From NCBI GenBank assembly GCA_023014485.1, contig JAJOZX010012024.1, positions 1 to 64,000 on the forward strand: DNA of 64,000 bases, in the 5' to 3' direction. This DNA comes from Bathynomus jamesi. Its lineage: Eukaryota > Arthropoda > Malacostraca > Isopoda > Cirolanidae. Under the pieces are notes generated by a model, which searched no databases, was not told the DNA's origin, and saw nothing but the letters and a program-made list of their open reading frames with translations. The stretch's first letter is position 1. The number at the start of each line of letters is the position of its first letter. Below are positions 53,668-64,000 of the stretch, piece by piece. A program made the translations under genes and the position numbers.

Positions 53668-54571
53668 CAGGGTGTCCCAAAAAAATGTATAGACACTTTA
53701 AATAATTATAAAGACAGTGTTTATTAAAATACATTTCATTTTCAAAATGTAATAGAATCTACAGACATTATTTAATTGTTTTGTCAACGCCTGTTTTCAA
53801 ACTGACGTCCGTTTTGGTCCAGGCACTGCTGATAACGCGAAGCAATGGAATCGCAAACATCACGAAACATTTCGTTTGGTATTTGTGTGCATTCTCGTTC
53901 AATGGCTGCTCTCAATTCAGCGACTGTTGCAGGTTTTATAGCGTAGACTTTGTCTTTTAAGTATCCCCATAAAAAAAAGTCTAGTGGTGTGAGGTCTGGT
54001 GAATGCGGAGGGTATTCTACAAAACCCCTTCGTCCAATCCACATCCACATCGTGCCAAGTACCACTCGCAATACTCCACTCTTTGGTCCGGATCATCTTC
54101 ATTAATAGCATGGACTAATCTTGGAATGTAACTTTTCCATTGACAGTGCTTCAAAATGCGTTGGACAGACGATTCTGAAATTCCTACCTCACGACTCGCT
54201 TGCCGCACAGATTTTCTTGGACTTTGGTGATACGTTTCCAGTACTCTTTCTTGCTTTGTGGGCTTGTCGATGTCCGTGGTCTTCCGGAATGCTTCTTGTG
54301 GACATTCTGAACAGTTCCATCGGCTTCAAACTTATCTCTAATTCGAGTGATGGTAAGTCGCGTTGGTGGATCTGTTTGAAACTCCCTCCTAAACTGTCTC
54401 TGCACTTCAACTGCGTTTTCACACTTCCAGTAGCATTTTAGAATGAATTTCCTTTGTTCAAAGCTTAGTCTGACTGCCATTATTAATTCTAATGGGTTTA
54501 ACTTGGAAAGAAAGAACATCAATTGAGCTATCAGCTGTTAAAGTGTGTATACATTTTTTTGGGATGCCCTG
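53668..54571 (-). mobile_element. 904-bp mariner deletion derivative, copy B
   Basis: CAGGGTGTCCCAAAAAAATG at the left and, inverted, CAGGGCATCCCAAAAAAATG at the right. TA on both sides (53666-53667, 54572-54573). Same length and internal deletion as copy A at 25863-26766, in opposite orientation. Confidence 0.92.
53784..54480 (-). pseudogene. Mariner-like transposase with internal deletion, copy B
   Basis: ATG at 54480 ([20 protein letters not shown]). Two HTH parts as in copy A, with a frameshift near 54250 between them. [13 protein letters not shown] marks the same deletion joint. The C-terminal part is in one open frame: [40 protein letters not shown], then SIASRYQQCLDQNGRQ. The first two catalytic Asp residues are absent. 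A matching joint in two distant copies means the deletion predates their dispersal. Confidence 0.88.
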
Positions 54572-54576
54572 TATAT

Positions 54577-54611
<35 letters not shown>

Positions 54612-54631
54612 GCAGAATACTTAAATATATA

Positions 54632-54741
54632 CAGGGTGAGTCAGAAGTCTGGAAACAAGAATTATGCTTTTCAATGCAAATATATATGTATATTTGCATT
54701 GAAAAACAGTTCCTATGTTTCTAGACTTTTGACTCACCCTG
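54632..54741. mobile_element. 110-bp palindromic mariner-type MITE
   Basis: CAGGGTGAGTCAGAAGTCTG at the left and, inverted, CAGGGTGAGTCAAAAGTCTA at the right, with TA duplicated (54630-54631, 54742-54743). Almost entirely palindromic. The same end begins a mariner fragment at 55133. Confidence 0.9.
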
Positions 54742-54743
54742 TA

Positions 54744-55130
54744 CATATTATATATAAACATGTAAATATAAATAGTAATATGCATAATATAAAGATTTTA
54801 CACAAAATAAATGACTAATAATAAATCTTGTATTGTAATGCGAACTGAGGAATGCTATCTCAGTCCCAAGAGTTTTAAATTGCAAATCCCTCAAAAACTG
54901 TGATTGACAGAAAATATTTGTTTTCATTTTTGTTATCAGCATAAAAAAGAAAGCAAGAATCAACCACATTTATCAAAAGGAGAAAAACTTTGTTGAACAG
55001 CAATTTAGCTAGGTTAGGATTAGACACCAGTTTTTAATCATTGCTCCAGCTTACAATGCCTGCCTGAGTACCTTTCACTTGCATTTCAACTAATTCTGTT
55101 ATTTTAGTCACTCATTAGGATAATTTGATA
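54744..55130. other. No recognisable feature
   Basis: AT-rich, with short chance frames only. Confidence 0.4.
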
Positions 55131-55132
55131 TA

Positions 55133-55320
55133 CAGGGTGAGTCAAAAGTCCGGAAACATAAGAAATAATTGAAAATTGTTATTAAAATAATTTCTAGGGT
55201 GTTGGTTTGGTCATCATGGTCCAGTGGAGTGGCCTCCCAAGTCCCTTGACCTGACACTGCTGGACTTTACTTCTAGGGACACCTCAATCCCATTGTGTAT
55301 GGTCTGAAGCTCTACAGAAG
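55133..55320 (+). pseudogene. Mariner fragment with CAGGGTGAGTCA end
   Basis: The left end CAGGGTGAGTCAAAAGTCCG follows TA. At 55222-55300 a shifted reading VEWPPKSLDLTLLDF, then GHLNPIVYG, matches the WPPRSPDLTPLDFFLWGHLK region of mariner-like transposases. The central part and right end are lost. It is probably the parent family of the MITE at 54632. Confidence 0.65.
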
Positions 55321-55883
55321 CTAAGGTTAACAAAGACCCTAAGATCCACTCTAAGGTTAGCCTGAGAGAAAGGAAAGAGGAGGGGGTTAAAAGAGGAGAA
55401 TAAGGGGTTAAGTAAGTAGCAAAACCTATCATTCTTGGGTTAAAATTCATTCAGAAAAAAGAAAGAAAGACTCACTATCATAATCAGTTTGTCACTGCTA
55501 ACAAGTCAGAAAAATAGTCTGAGAGAATAGGAAAGGGGTGAAAGATGAAAAGAAGTAAAATAAGAATGCTTACAAACCATGCAAACACAGTCTTAACTCA
55601 CTGTCATACCATGCAAACTACAGACATGCAAGTAAAGAGAGTTACAAACATGCAAGTAAGGAGAGAAAGAAAAAAAAAAAGTAGGTAAAGTAAAACAAAA
55701 AGTGGGTTAGTTTACGCTACAAGCTACATCTATGATCATGTTAGTCTATTTTTTTTTTTTTGCTGGCATCACACACTGGCATGTCACAAGCTGGCATTAT
55801 CATCAACAGACTCATCCTCAATCACCACCACCAGAGCTCCTGTTGCTAATTGTTTTATATTAAACAACATTAATAATTTTAAT
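55321..55883. other. Non-coding; likely 3' UTR side of the CR1 fragment
   Basis: No frame of interest. Purine-rich stretches (55360-55700). The last 35 bases before the minisatellite (TTGTTTTATATTAAACAACA) are repeated after it. Confidence 0.4.
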
Positions 55884-56156
55884 GAGGGAGAGGGAGAAGG
55901 GTGAGGCTGAGAGGGAGAAGGGTGAGGCTGAGAGGGAGATGGGTGAGGCTGAGAGGGAGATGGGTGAGGCTGAGAGGGAGATGGGTGAGGCTGAGAGGGA
56001 GAAGGGCGAGCCTGAGAGGGAGAAGGGCGAGCCTGAGAGGGAGAAGGGCGAGCCTGAGAGGGAGAAGGGCGAGCCTGAGAGGGAGAAGGGCGAGCCTGAG
56101 AGGGAGAAGGGCGAGCCTGAGAGGGAGAAGGGCGAGCCTGAGAGGGAGAAGGGCGA
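55884..56156. repeat. 21-bp minisatellite, about 13 units
   Basis: The unit GAGAGGGAGAAGGGYGAGSCT is repeated about 13 times, with three block variants in order (GGTGAGGCT with AAG, with ATG, then GGCGAGCCT). All frames stay open because 21 is divisible by 3, so long repetitive frames appear on both strands; these are not genes. The flanks TTGTTTTATATTAAACAACA and TTGTTTTATTATTATACTAA are related, so the array expanded inside a duplicated segment. Confidence 0.95.
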
Positions 56157-57710
56157 TTGTTTTATTATTATACTAAACAACGTTAATATTTTTAAAATGC
56201 CCATCTAAACGATTCTTAAATGTATTAATACTAGTAGAGTTCATGATGGGTGCAGGAAGATTATTCCATATATCAATTACTTTAAACGTAAAGAAGTTTT
56301 GAGCGATATTAGTAATGAAATGTCTGCCACGCAACTTAATCCGTTATTACGAGTATTGCTATTATCGAAAGTGAACAGTTTGTAAAAATTTGTTAGTGAT
56401 GTTATTAACGATTTTGAAAACTTCAGTTAGCTCCCCCCTTAATCTCCTAGTTTTGAGTGAATGCAAGTCTAACTCTTTAATCCTATCTTCATAAGGCTTG
56501 TTGCGCAATGATGGAATCAGTTTTGTGCACGATGCTGAACCCTTTCTAACCTATCAATATCCTCATGCAAATATGGCACCAAAACTGAATGGCATATTCT
56601 AAATGAGGCCTGACTGGGGACTTGTAAAGGGGCAATATAATATTCTTTGATTTAAATTTGAAATTATGCGCTATAAAGCCTAACATCCTATTAGCTTTAG
56701 CATAAGACTCCAGGCACTGGTTCCTAACTTTTAAATCCTTAGATATGCATATGCCTAAATCTACTTCTTCTTCAACTCTCGCTAGCTCTCTATCATCCAT
56801 CGTGTATGTGTAATTATTACAAGAACCTATATGCAAAACTTTATATTTGTCTATGTTAAATTGCATCTGCCACTTATCCGTCCACTCCATGATCCTATTT
56901 ACATCATCTTGGAGCCTATTTCTATCATTCTCGTTAACATCCTTACTGCCTATTTTAATATCATCTGTGAATTTTGGCACGTTGCTAGTCAAACTTACAT
57001 CTATGTTGTTAGGCAATGGGCCTAACACTGAACCCTGTGGGACACCACTACCTACATCCAACCACCCCAATTCACTACCATTAGCAATTACCCTCTGTCT
57101 CCTAGCACGAAGCCATTCTTCTAACCAGTTAGCTACCTGACTGCATATACTGTGCGCTTTAACCTTCGCAATTAATCTTCTATGCGGAACTGTATCAAAC
57201 ACTTTTTTAAAATCTAAATAAATAATGTCAGCTGCTCTATGCCTATCATATTCATGCACTATTTCATTATAAAATTCTAACAAATTAGTTAAACAAGATC
57301 TATGGCGTTGAAACCCATGCTGACTACTATTAATCAAATCGCAACTTTCTAAGTGTTTGATGATATGATCCCTAACTACGGATTGATATTAAGCTAATGG
57401 GCCTATAATTGCTAGCCACTGTGCAGTTGCCTTTTTTAAAAATGGGCGTGATGTTAGCTAATTTGAAGTCTTCAGGAATAATCCTTGTTTCCAGTGACTG
57501 ATTAAAAAGCTTCGTTAAGGGGCCAACGACAGTCTTTCAAATCTTTCAGATGTCTAGGATAAAATGCGTCAGGGCCTGGAACCTTGCTAATTTTTAACCT
57601 ATCAATATAATGCACAACCTCACTCTCGTAAACAGTTATTTCGTCCAAAATAGTCTCGCTGCTAAATGGAACGATATTGTCCACATCGGGGACATTATCA
57701 ATGTTGTGGT
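56157..57710 (-). pseudogene. CR1/L2-like ORF2 fragment
   Basis: Minus-strand reading: VVHYIDRLKISKVPGPDAF (57600), a shifted segment around 57450, QHGFQRHRSCLTNLLEFYNE, YLDFKKVFDTVPHRRLI (motif A) and SGVPQGSVLGPL (motif B). About 10 codons are missing, then NVPKFTDDIKIGS (motif C, Thr in place of Ala or Val), WQMQFNIDKYKVLHIG, LYKSPVRPHLEYAIQFW and a C-terminal NNLPAPIMNSTSINTFKNR near 56200. Related to the element ending at 50033 but clearly a different subfamily. 5' truncated. Confidence 0.88.
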
Positions 57711-58084
57711 GGGATTGATTAACCTAATGACCATACCAGACAAAATAGAGAAATTTTTATGTTTAAGGCCAGGCTTGAAGGGTTATTGGATCCAGGCTCA
57801 CTGCCAAGACCTCCGATTCCACAACTGCTGGCTCATACTGCCAACAGTTTCTCACTTGTTTTACAGTTCTTATGAGAGTAGCTTCCTTCTGTGCCATGAG
57901 AGAACTCACAGCATTAGCGTAAGATTGACAAAACTTGTTATTCCAACATGAAGCAATGGACTTAACATTAATAGCTTCTTCTCTTAGTGCTTCAATATTT
58001 TTGGCATCCTTTTCTCAATAAAATTTATAGTTCTTTTGGTTTAATAATAGTCTTCAGTTTCTCAGACAGATCTGGCTTGAATTT
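57711..58084. other. No recognisable feature
   Basis: A 113-codon plus-strand frame at 57610-57951 overlaps the retrotransposon antisense and has no known motif. It may be chance. Confidence 0.35.
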
Positions 58085-58590
58085 AGTTCCTTCCTTTAAC
58101 AACCAAGTACTTTATTCCTTTTGTTAAAATATTAACAATTTAGTACTTAATTCCTTTTGCTAAAATGTTTTAACCAACAAATACTTTATTCCTTTTCTTA
58201 AAATATTCTATTTATTTTCTGTTTTAACATTTGATTCAGTTTTGACACCTCCACAAACACCAAATTGTTTTCCCCACTTTTCGCAGCACTTTCTCAAAAC
58301 TCGAGTTTTGACACGTGCCGATTCTTGGACTTTATTAGCTTGTAAACACTTCTGAATATCACAAGCTTCTCTCTGACAAGGATCACCTTTCATGTTATTT
58401 TACTTCAAATGTTAATTTTTATAGGCAATATTCATGGATAGGTCTTATAAGCAAATAAACCAAGGCTTTGCTAAAATGTTGTAACAAATATGTACTTAAT
58501 GCCTTTTGCTAATAGGTTTTAACAAGCAATTACTTAATCCTTATTCCTTTTCTTACAATATTAACAAACAAATATTTTATTCCTCTGGAA
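58085..58590. repeat. Degenerate tandem repeat around the CMC4-like frame
   Basis: A unit of about 45-50 bp like AACAANNAANTACTTTATTCC followed by TTTTNCTAAAATNTTTT occurs about three times at 58096-58207 and three times at 58466-58585, on both sides of the small coding frame. The units are imperfect. Confidence 0.6.
58208..58393 (-). pseudogene. CMC4: CMC4-like twin CX9C protein, probably broken copy
   Basis: A 61-codon frame starts MKGDPCQREACDIQKCLQAN, very like the start of CMC4 (KDPCQ.QAC.IQKCLQAN), a small protein imported into the mitochondrial intermembrane space and implicated in cytochrome oxidase biogenesis. Cys6, Cys11 and Cys16 are present, and the later RKCCEKW and GVCGG match. 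In the second helix the expected first Cys (ES.C.) is Arg and one residue is missing, so the twin CX9C pairing is damaged. No intron appears. This could be a decayed retrocopy or an exon of a divergent gene. It is the only cellular gene I recognise. Confidence 0.6.
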
Positions 58591-58710
58591 AGAAAGAGAG
58601 AACCATGAAAATCCTATCTATAACAAGTATTTCAATCAAAAATTAAATAAATTTAGTAAATAAATAATAATCAAGGCCAGGGGAAAGGGCTGACCCTTCA
58701 CAACTCCCTC

Positions 58711-58730
58711 CCCCCCCCCCCCCCCCCCCC
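58711..58730. repeat. Poly-C run
   Basis: About 20-28 consecutive C around 58709-58730. Length in the assembly may be unreliable. Confidence 0.85.
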
Positions 58731-58895
58731 GAAGCCCCTTTCCACCTGTCTTGCCATACAGCCTACACACTTACTATACTATCCTAAATATTGTTCTCTC
58801 TTCCTTTCCTTTACCCTCCTTCCACATCTACTCTCAAGTCCCCATCCTCTATAACTTTTATACAAAATATTCATTAACTTGATTATTTACATATA

Positions 58896-59949
58896 TGTTA
58901 ACCCCCCTCCGTCTATGGCCCTGGGGTGGTTCGGATTGACGGGGGTCCTGGTTTAGGAGGCAAGCAACGGATAGGTGCCTTGAAGTGGTTTTTCTTCTAT
59001 GTTACTCTCCGAGTTCTTCTATAGTGGCTCGGAGGACTCTGGTAGATTTGCAATCTAAATGCTGAAGGTTCCGGATTCTTCTTATAGCGTATCCGGAAAG
59101 TTTTCTAAGTTTTTCTGAAGAGAGCAAGGCTCGAAGGGGACAATAAAAAGTTTCTTCACTGTAAATTTACTGCTAAAAAATACAGGTAGTGCTCAGCCTC
59201 TGAATTAGCTTCTGAATGACAATGGATGAATTTGAATGGGTTTATATACCCAAAAACTGCTAACATTATTATTATTAAATGCTAGAAGGCTATATTATTT
59301 TTGCACAATATTTGAAAATAAGTAATTTTTTTAGCTGTGGTAAGGCTTGAACGAGTAAACAAAATATTTGAAGACGAAACCATATTTTTATCTTAAACCG
59401 CGACTTTTTCAGATCTGATGTTATCATGATCTGCCAAGTTAACTAAAAGTGGAAATCGGACTATGCATCTTTACACTAAAATATGCATATGAGTGAAATT
59501 TTAAGGTTTAAGATGTACAATTTTAATGCTTAGGCAAGACATGATCTCATTGTTTATAACGAAAGAGAGTGTATACAAAATGTGAACATTGGAAAGCTTA
59601 ACAGGATTCCTTATTAAGCGAAATCTAAAAAATGATTATGAGATTTTAAAAAACAACAGGTTACCAATTATTTAGCAAAGTAGAAAGTGAATCAAATATT
59701 TTATCCAAACTTGCATTAGGCGATTTTGGTCCTTATGTAAAAATGAATACACACACGTACATACATATGAGTATAGGCATTATATAAAGTTAAATATATA
59801 AGATTATACATGAACCATATAACACATGACTTTTTAAAATGGATACTTTTTCTTACAATGGATACAGAGACTATATAAATGAATACAAGAATTACATGAA
59901 GGATAAGATAATATAGGAATATGGGAATTATTTATGGTTCATTTTTACA
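58896..59949 (-). repeat. LTR of an env-bearing LTR element (3' LTR)
   Basis: Starts TGTTAACCCCCCTCCGTC and ends GGTTCATTTTTACA (TG...CA). Its sequence matches the solo LTR at 43887-45635. On the minus strand it follows an env reading frame and is preceded by a purine tract (GAGGGAAGAGCCC at 59950-59962), as expected for a 3' LTR. 1054 bp. Confidence 0.85.
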
Positions 59950-60078
59950 GGGCTCTTCCCTCTAGAATGATATTAATATAATAACGTAACATCCTAACTA
60001 AGGCTAACTAGATGATAACTATTAGTTTTATAATACAGATTTATATATACAACATAAGTCGGGTGATTTAAGTCTAGT

Positions 60079-60950
60079 TCACGTGGTCTGGGTACGCACT
60101 CTTTGTCGTGCATAAATAGTTTCATGTTCCGTGTCACTGGGTTTTCTTTGTTCCCAGAATGATCTTTTCATCACAAATACACCGAGGATAATAGCACACA
60201 CAATAATGATACTAACGGCAGATGTTGAGAAAATGGTTACCGGTTGTAGTATTTGTAAGAGGTTGTTTTGGTTATCATCCGAAATTTTAAACCGGCTCAA
60301 TTGATCATTCCATTCAGGGGCATGCAGTTCGGGTAGGATGGTTACAGGTTTTATGGAGAGATTTAAGATCTCTATGACGGGTTTAAATTTAATTTGCGAC
60401 GGAAATGGGTATGAGTTATTAAGGGTAACCTTATACGGGTTGTATATTTGGAGGGCTTTTGAACGCAAGGAGCAACCAATTGGTAGCCGAATAATCATAG
60501 GGATTGTAATGAGGGAATAATTTGATGGACACTCGAGGGTAGTGGCAGTCCTGTTCGCGAAGGAAACCCCAGATGTCTGGTCCAATTCGTAGTTGGATGG
60601 TTTTAGGGGAATGAATTTTTTTAAATGAACATACGGGGCATGCCGTCACGAATTAAATCGACAAAGCAAGACCTAGTAGTGGAAGAATAACTGGTTTGAG
60701 TGGAGGGCAGATGAGTTGTTTATTTGGTTGCGGGAATCGCAATGCCGGACGTCGCTATCTGACATCATAGAATAAGCTGATAGATCTTTGGTGAGGAAAA
60801 GGTAAGGTGGTACGGTGGGTAAATACAATCGATAGACATTAGAGTTATTTTGGTAGGGTGTTGGGAAAGGGTGAAATCTATATACGTCATAAGTGAGGAA
60901 ATCGAAAATGGTATAATTATGAGGTATGTGTAGGGGCGTGGTCCATGTAC
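60079..60950 (-). pseudogene. Envelope-like glycoprotein fragment of an LTR element
   Basis: Minus-strand frames from about 60950 to 60079 encode part of an envelope-like membrane protein. There is an N-terminal portion in one frame with aromatic-rich segments, then, after frameshifts near 60690 and 60590, a Cys-containing ectodomain part. The C-terminal 168-codon frame holds one hydrophobic membrane span (about residues 115-142) and a short basic cytoplasmic tail. It sits between the 3' LTR (58896-59949) and a transposon inserted at 60953. Such genes occur in errantivirus-like and other LTR elements. Gag and pol lie outside the window, if present. It is frameshifted and presumably inactive. 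Confidence 0.65.
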
Positions 60951-60952
60951 AG

Positions 60953-63900
60953 TAGGGTGGAGCGAAAAATACCTTTTTTCTAGTATGAAGTTCTAATAGT
61001 GATTAAAAGTTGCATTTAGTAGAAGAAATATGCCGCCAAAATATGAGTTCATTTGTTTAAAAGTTTCAGCTGCCACCAGGGGCTAAAGTTAACACAATTT
61101 TGTGTAAAAAGGAAAAAATGCTTCTATTTTAGGTTTGTCAAACTATTATAAAATTTTATCTTAGAATTATCTAATAGTTTGATTAAGATTCTTAAATGAT
61201 AGGAATTCGTTTTGTGAAAATGCCTTTTCATATGCTTAATATCTTCAGCTGCCACAAGAGAGCTGAATTTAACACAATTTAGAGTAACTGAGTCATGTTG
61301 AGACTACACTGAATGTTGTGGGGGAGGGTTGTGGGGGAGGGTTTTGGTGTGAAGGAATTTCTTTCTGTGAGTCATTAGAACAGTGTGTTAACACTTGTCT
61401 TCTTAGGTAGTAGGCCTAGTCGCTCAGTTGAACGGAGAGTTTTTTAATATGATCGGAATATTATAAAACTTTATTTTAAAGTGATTTATATAGAGATAAT
61501 ATTGATTTTATTATAAAATGCTTGTTATAATGTATTATATAATTTTAGTTTATTAATATAATATATTATATATTTATATAATAAGTTATATTATATATAC
61601 TTGTAAAATATATTATATATATTAATTATATAATGTTTTGATGTTACAGGATATTTTGTGATTGTGAATTTTTCTTAAAATATTATGGCATCAAATACTA
61701 AATATAAACATTTCACTAGAGAACATAACTTATGAAGTGTGCCATATTTGAAGTACCTTGTGAGATGAGTGATATGCAACTACCAACTTATAACTGCATT
61801 ATGAAAGATTACCTGTTCACAAACATTTAGTGAAGGAGCAGATGAATAACAAGGAGCCTTCATTTTCTGAAATAGCAGAGGCATTTTCAAAAAGGTAGAA
61901 AATATTTGGAAGAAGGCCTCTTTGCCAATAGTTTCACATACACGCGTTTTACAGATGATGCGAGTGTACCATGATAAATACAGGTCCTTATTAAAGCCAT
62001 ACAAGTCACGCAAGGATCAGCCTAAGTACAAAAATCAGCTTGAAAAATTTGAAAACTCTTCAAAATGCACTTTGTTTGACATCTGCACCTGCAAATGTAA
62101 GGAGTTTAGGAGATGCTCATGTGAAAAGAGTAAGAAAGTCCCTCCAAAAGAGCAGGATTTTTTAAATGACCAACGAACACGCAGAATAATGGTGATAGGA
62201 AGCATTGACATAGCACACACAAGACGATTACAAGCAAGAGAACATCGAAAGGAAATGGAAAAAGCATGTCTGGAATCCTCACAAACAACTAGTGCTGCTA
62301 TAACCAATACGTCCAACTTACAAATCGAAACAGAGACAAGTGAACTTCAACAACTAGAAGAGATATCTGAAGATAATGAGGAAGATACAACCTCGACTCA
62401 ATATGTAATATCAGAACAACAGATGCGTGAGCCACTGCCTTCATTAGCAATTACTTGTGATAGATTTAAAATGTCGGACAGAGCTGGGGCTGCTATTGCT
62501 TCTGCAGTATTGGCAGATCTTAAAATTGTTACTCCCGAAGACAAAGGGAATATTATAGACAGAAGTAAGCTAAGACATGAAAGACAAAAACAGAGAAAGG
62601 AACTACAACAGATAGGAGAGCCAAAACCATGCGGGATTATACTTTGATGGCAGAAAGGATAAAACAATGATTCAAGTCCAGGAGAGTGATGGCTCTAACC
62701 ACCAAAGAACCAAACGCGAAGAGCATATCAGCATAATATCTGAACCACACACTCTGTACTTTGCACATGTGACACCTTCCAGTGGCAAAGCTAAATACAT
62801 TTGCACAGTGCTAGTGAATTGCTTGAAAGAAAGGAATGTTGATATAGGGAACATCGTTGCAGTTGGCTGTGATTCGACAGTGGTTAACACTGGTAGTATT
62901 GGAGGCACAATAAGATTACTGGAAGAAGCCTTTAATAAGCCATTGCAATGGCTGATATGCCTTTTACACCTTAATGAACTTCCATTGCGCCATCTGTTTC
63001 ATCACTTGGATGGTACCACTACTGGACCAAGAGCATTTTCAGGAGAAATTGGCCGAGCACTTTCAGACTGTGAAAAGCTTCCCATAGTTAACTTCAAACC
63101 CATTGAAATTCAAGAGGACATGTGTGAAGTTGATGTAGATGACATAAGTACTGACCAGAAATACCTTCTTGAAATTCACAAGGCTATATCAAGTGGAACA
63201 TTCTCAAAGAGTCTTAGTCATAAGAGTCCAGGCAATATATTACATTCAAGGTGGCTCAAAACAGCAAACAGGACTCTGCGGTTATATGCAAGCACAGAGA
63301 ATCCTTCAGGCAATTTACAAGAATTAGCTACTTTCATTGTTGGGGTATACGCACCAATGTGGTTTCAGATAAAGCGTAAACCATTATGCCAATATGGTGC
63401 TAAACATATGTGGCATATGATTGCAAGAAGCCGGTATCTCCGTGAAGAGCTTAGGAGAGTACATGACTCAGTCATTCAGCGAAATGCATATTACGCAAAT
63501 CAAGAAAACATTCTCATTGCAATGATAGCTGATGAAAGGGAGCATGTGCGTCAGTTGGGATTTAGGCGTATCATAAAAGCAAGGGCATGCATTCAAGAAA
63601 CAGATGTTATCAGGTATTTTAAGGTGCCAGAAATAAATTTTTATGCCAAAGACTATACAGATCTCATTATGTGGCAAGATTTTCAGATAGCAGAACCACC
63701 GATAACCAAAGGAGTTTCTCTTGATGATATTGAATCATGCATCAAACATGGTACTACTCTTCATTCAGAATTATTTCAGTTTCCATGTCATACACAAGCC
63801 GTAGAGAGATGCGTCAAGCTCGTTACAGATGCTGCTGGATCAGTCTGCGGACCTACAAACAGAGATGGTTGGATTCGTGCTACATTAGATTCAAGGAAAA

Positions 63901-64000
63901 AACAGCCAAAATTTGACACAAAAGCAAATTACTAAATAGTCTTCAGCAAGAACCCTTTCTAGAGGGAGGTTGGTTGGGGAAAGGCTGGTAACTCCGCTAA
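60953..64000 (+). mobile_element. TAGGG-type DNA transposon, copy 2 (cut by window end)
   Basis: Left end TAGGGTGGAGCGAAAAA matches copy 1 (TAGGGCGGAGTGAAAAA). The subterminal ATATCTTCAGCTGCCACA at 61239-61256, and a partial copy near 61063, correspond to the motif in copy 1. The transposase is best preserved here. The right end and the partner of the possible duplication ATGTACAG (60945-60952) lie beyond 64000. Inserted in the env-bearing LTR element. Confidence 0.8.
61687..63935 (+). pseudogene. Transposase of TAGGG-type copy 2, mostly open
   Basis: An ATG at 61687 opens a decayed N-terminus. The main frame starts by about 61895 (VENIWKKASLPIVSHTRVLQ). It has CTCKCKEFRRCSCEKSKKVP with FLNDQRTRRIMVIGSIDI, then an acidic middle and CDRFKMSDRAGAAIASAVLA. 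One frameshift near 62640 leads to a 420-codon open frame: YFDGRKDKTM (first Asp), VAVGCDSTVVNTGSIGG (second Asp), LICLLHLNELPLRHLF, HSRWLKTANRTLRLYAS, RNAYYANQENILIAMIAD and CHTQAVERCVKLVTDA (probable Glu), ending KKQPKFDTKANY and TAA. It aligns with copy 1 along its length. The gene may have been intact recently. Confidence 0.8.

Noticed and set aside
55860..56208. Long repetitive reading frames on both strands (about 110 codons each)
   Set aside because: They come from a 21-bp minisatellite whose unit length keeps all frames open; no start context or homology.
57610..57951. Plus-strand 113-codon frame
   Set aside because: About a third lies antisense to the CR1 fragment and the rest has no recognised motif.
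1..64000. tRNA genes
   Set aside because: I looked for GGTTCGA-type B boxes with a paired A box; hits near 43916, 46655 and 49884 fold into nothing tRNA-like.

Overview
The window looks like repeat-dominated DNA from a metazoan, most likely an arthropod. It is AT-rich, opens with degenerate CCTAA/TTAGG-type repeats (the arthropod telomere unit), and is filled with metazoan transposon families: Jockey and CR1/L2-like non-LTR retrotransposons, Gypsy, hAT, Merlin, Tc1/mariner, Tigger/pogo, MULE, a CACTA/Chapaev-like family, and two DNA-transposon transposase families I could not place in a named superfamily. There is no sign of bacterial gene organisation. The only cellular gene I recognise is a small CMC4-like (twin CX9C mitochondrial protein) reading frame at 58208-58393, probably a broken copy.

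Region 1 (1-22.5 kb) is a Russian-doll nest. A Jockey copy (A) ends at about 1136. A second Jockey (B) inserted at the tail of A, with a 15-bp target duplication at 1134-1148 and 21052-21066. B would be about 5.6 kb intact but is stretched to 19.9 kb by six direct insertions: a TAGGG-type transposon (3174-6332), a CACTG-ended element (6408-7436), a 200-bp hAT MITE (7735-7934), a palindromic Merlin-derived foldback that itself carries a Merlin and three hAT derivatives (8519-12635), a hAT derivative (12789-13388) and a Gypsy element with paired 418-bp LTRs (14543-19726). Most of these junctions still show target duplications, so the order of insertion can be read directly. A Tc1-like element (21076-22442) sits just after B.

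Region 2 (22.5-31 kb) holds hairpin repeats with CCTAAC motifs, a Merlin transposase fragment, a 5S-rRNA-like stretch, an old non-LTR element on the minus strand interrupted by a hAT element that carries a 904-bp mariner derivative, CR1 fragments, and a FLYWCH-domain MULE remnant.

Region 3 (31-43.9 kb) has a transposon with about 190-bp terminal inverted repeats and an unusual conserved transposase (31.2-36.3 kb). A hAT MITE lies inside it, and a nearly intact Tc1 transposase lies inside the MITE. Then come a BED-finger hAT transposase, a deleted Tigger element, and a degenerate CACTA/Chapaev-like transposase interrupted by a non-LTR 3' end.

Region 4 (43.9-64 kb) has a solo LTR, an almost complete CR1/L2-like element with an SGNH-esterase ORF1 (45.7-51.0 kb), a GC-rich TAGGG-type transposon (51.0-53.7 kb), a second 904-bp mariner derivative, a 21-bp minisatellite, a minus-strand CR1 fragment, the CMC4-like frame, an LTR plus env fragment, and a third TAGGG-type transposon that runs off the window end.

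The genes do not form a pathway; they are selfish elements layered on each other. The most promising under-described system is the TAGGG family. Three deeply diverged copies share ends beginning TAGGG and an ordered set of transposase motifs (FDG; GCD..AVNTG; a Cys/His patch; RW..ANR.LRLY; QAVER.VKLV). One copy has a clean 8-bp target duplication, and two share a subterminal repeat.
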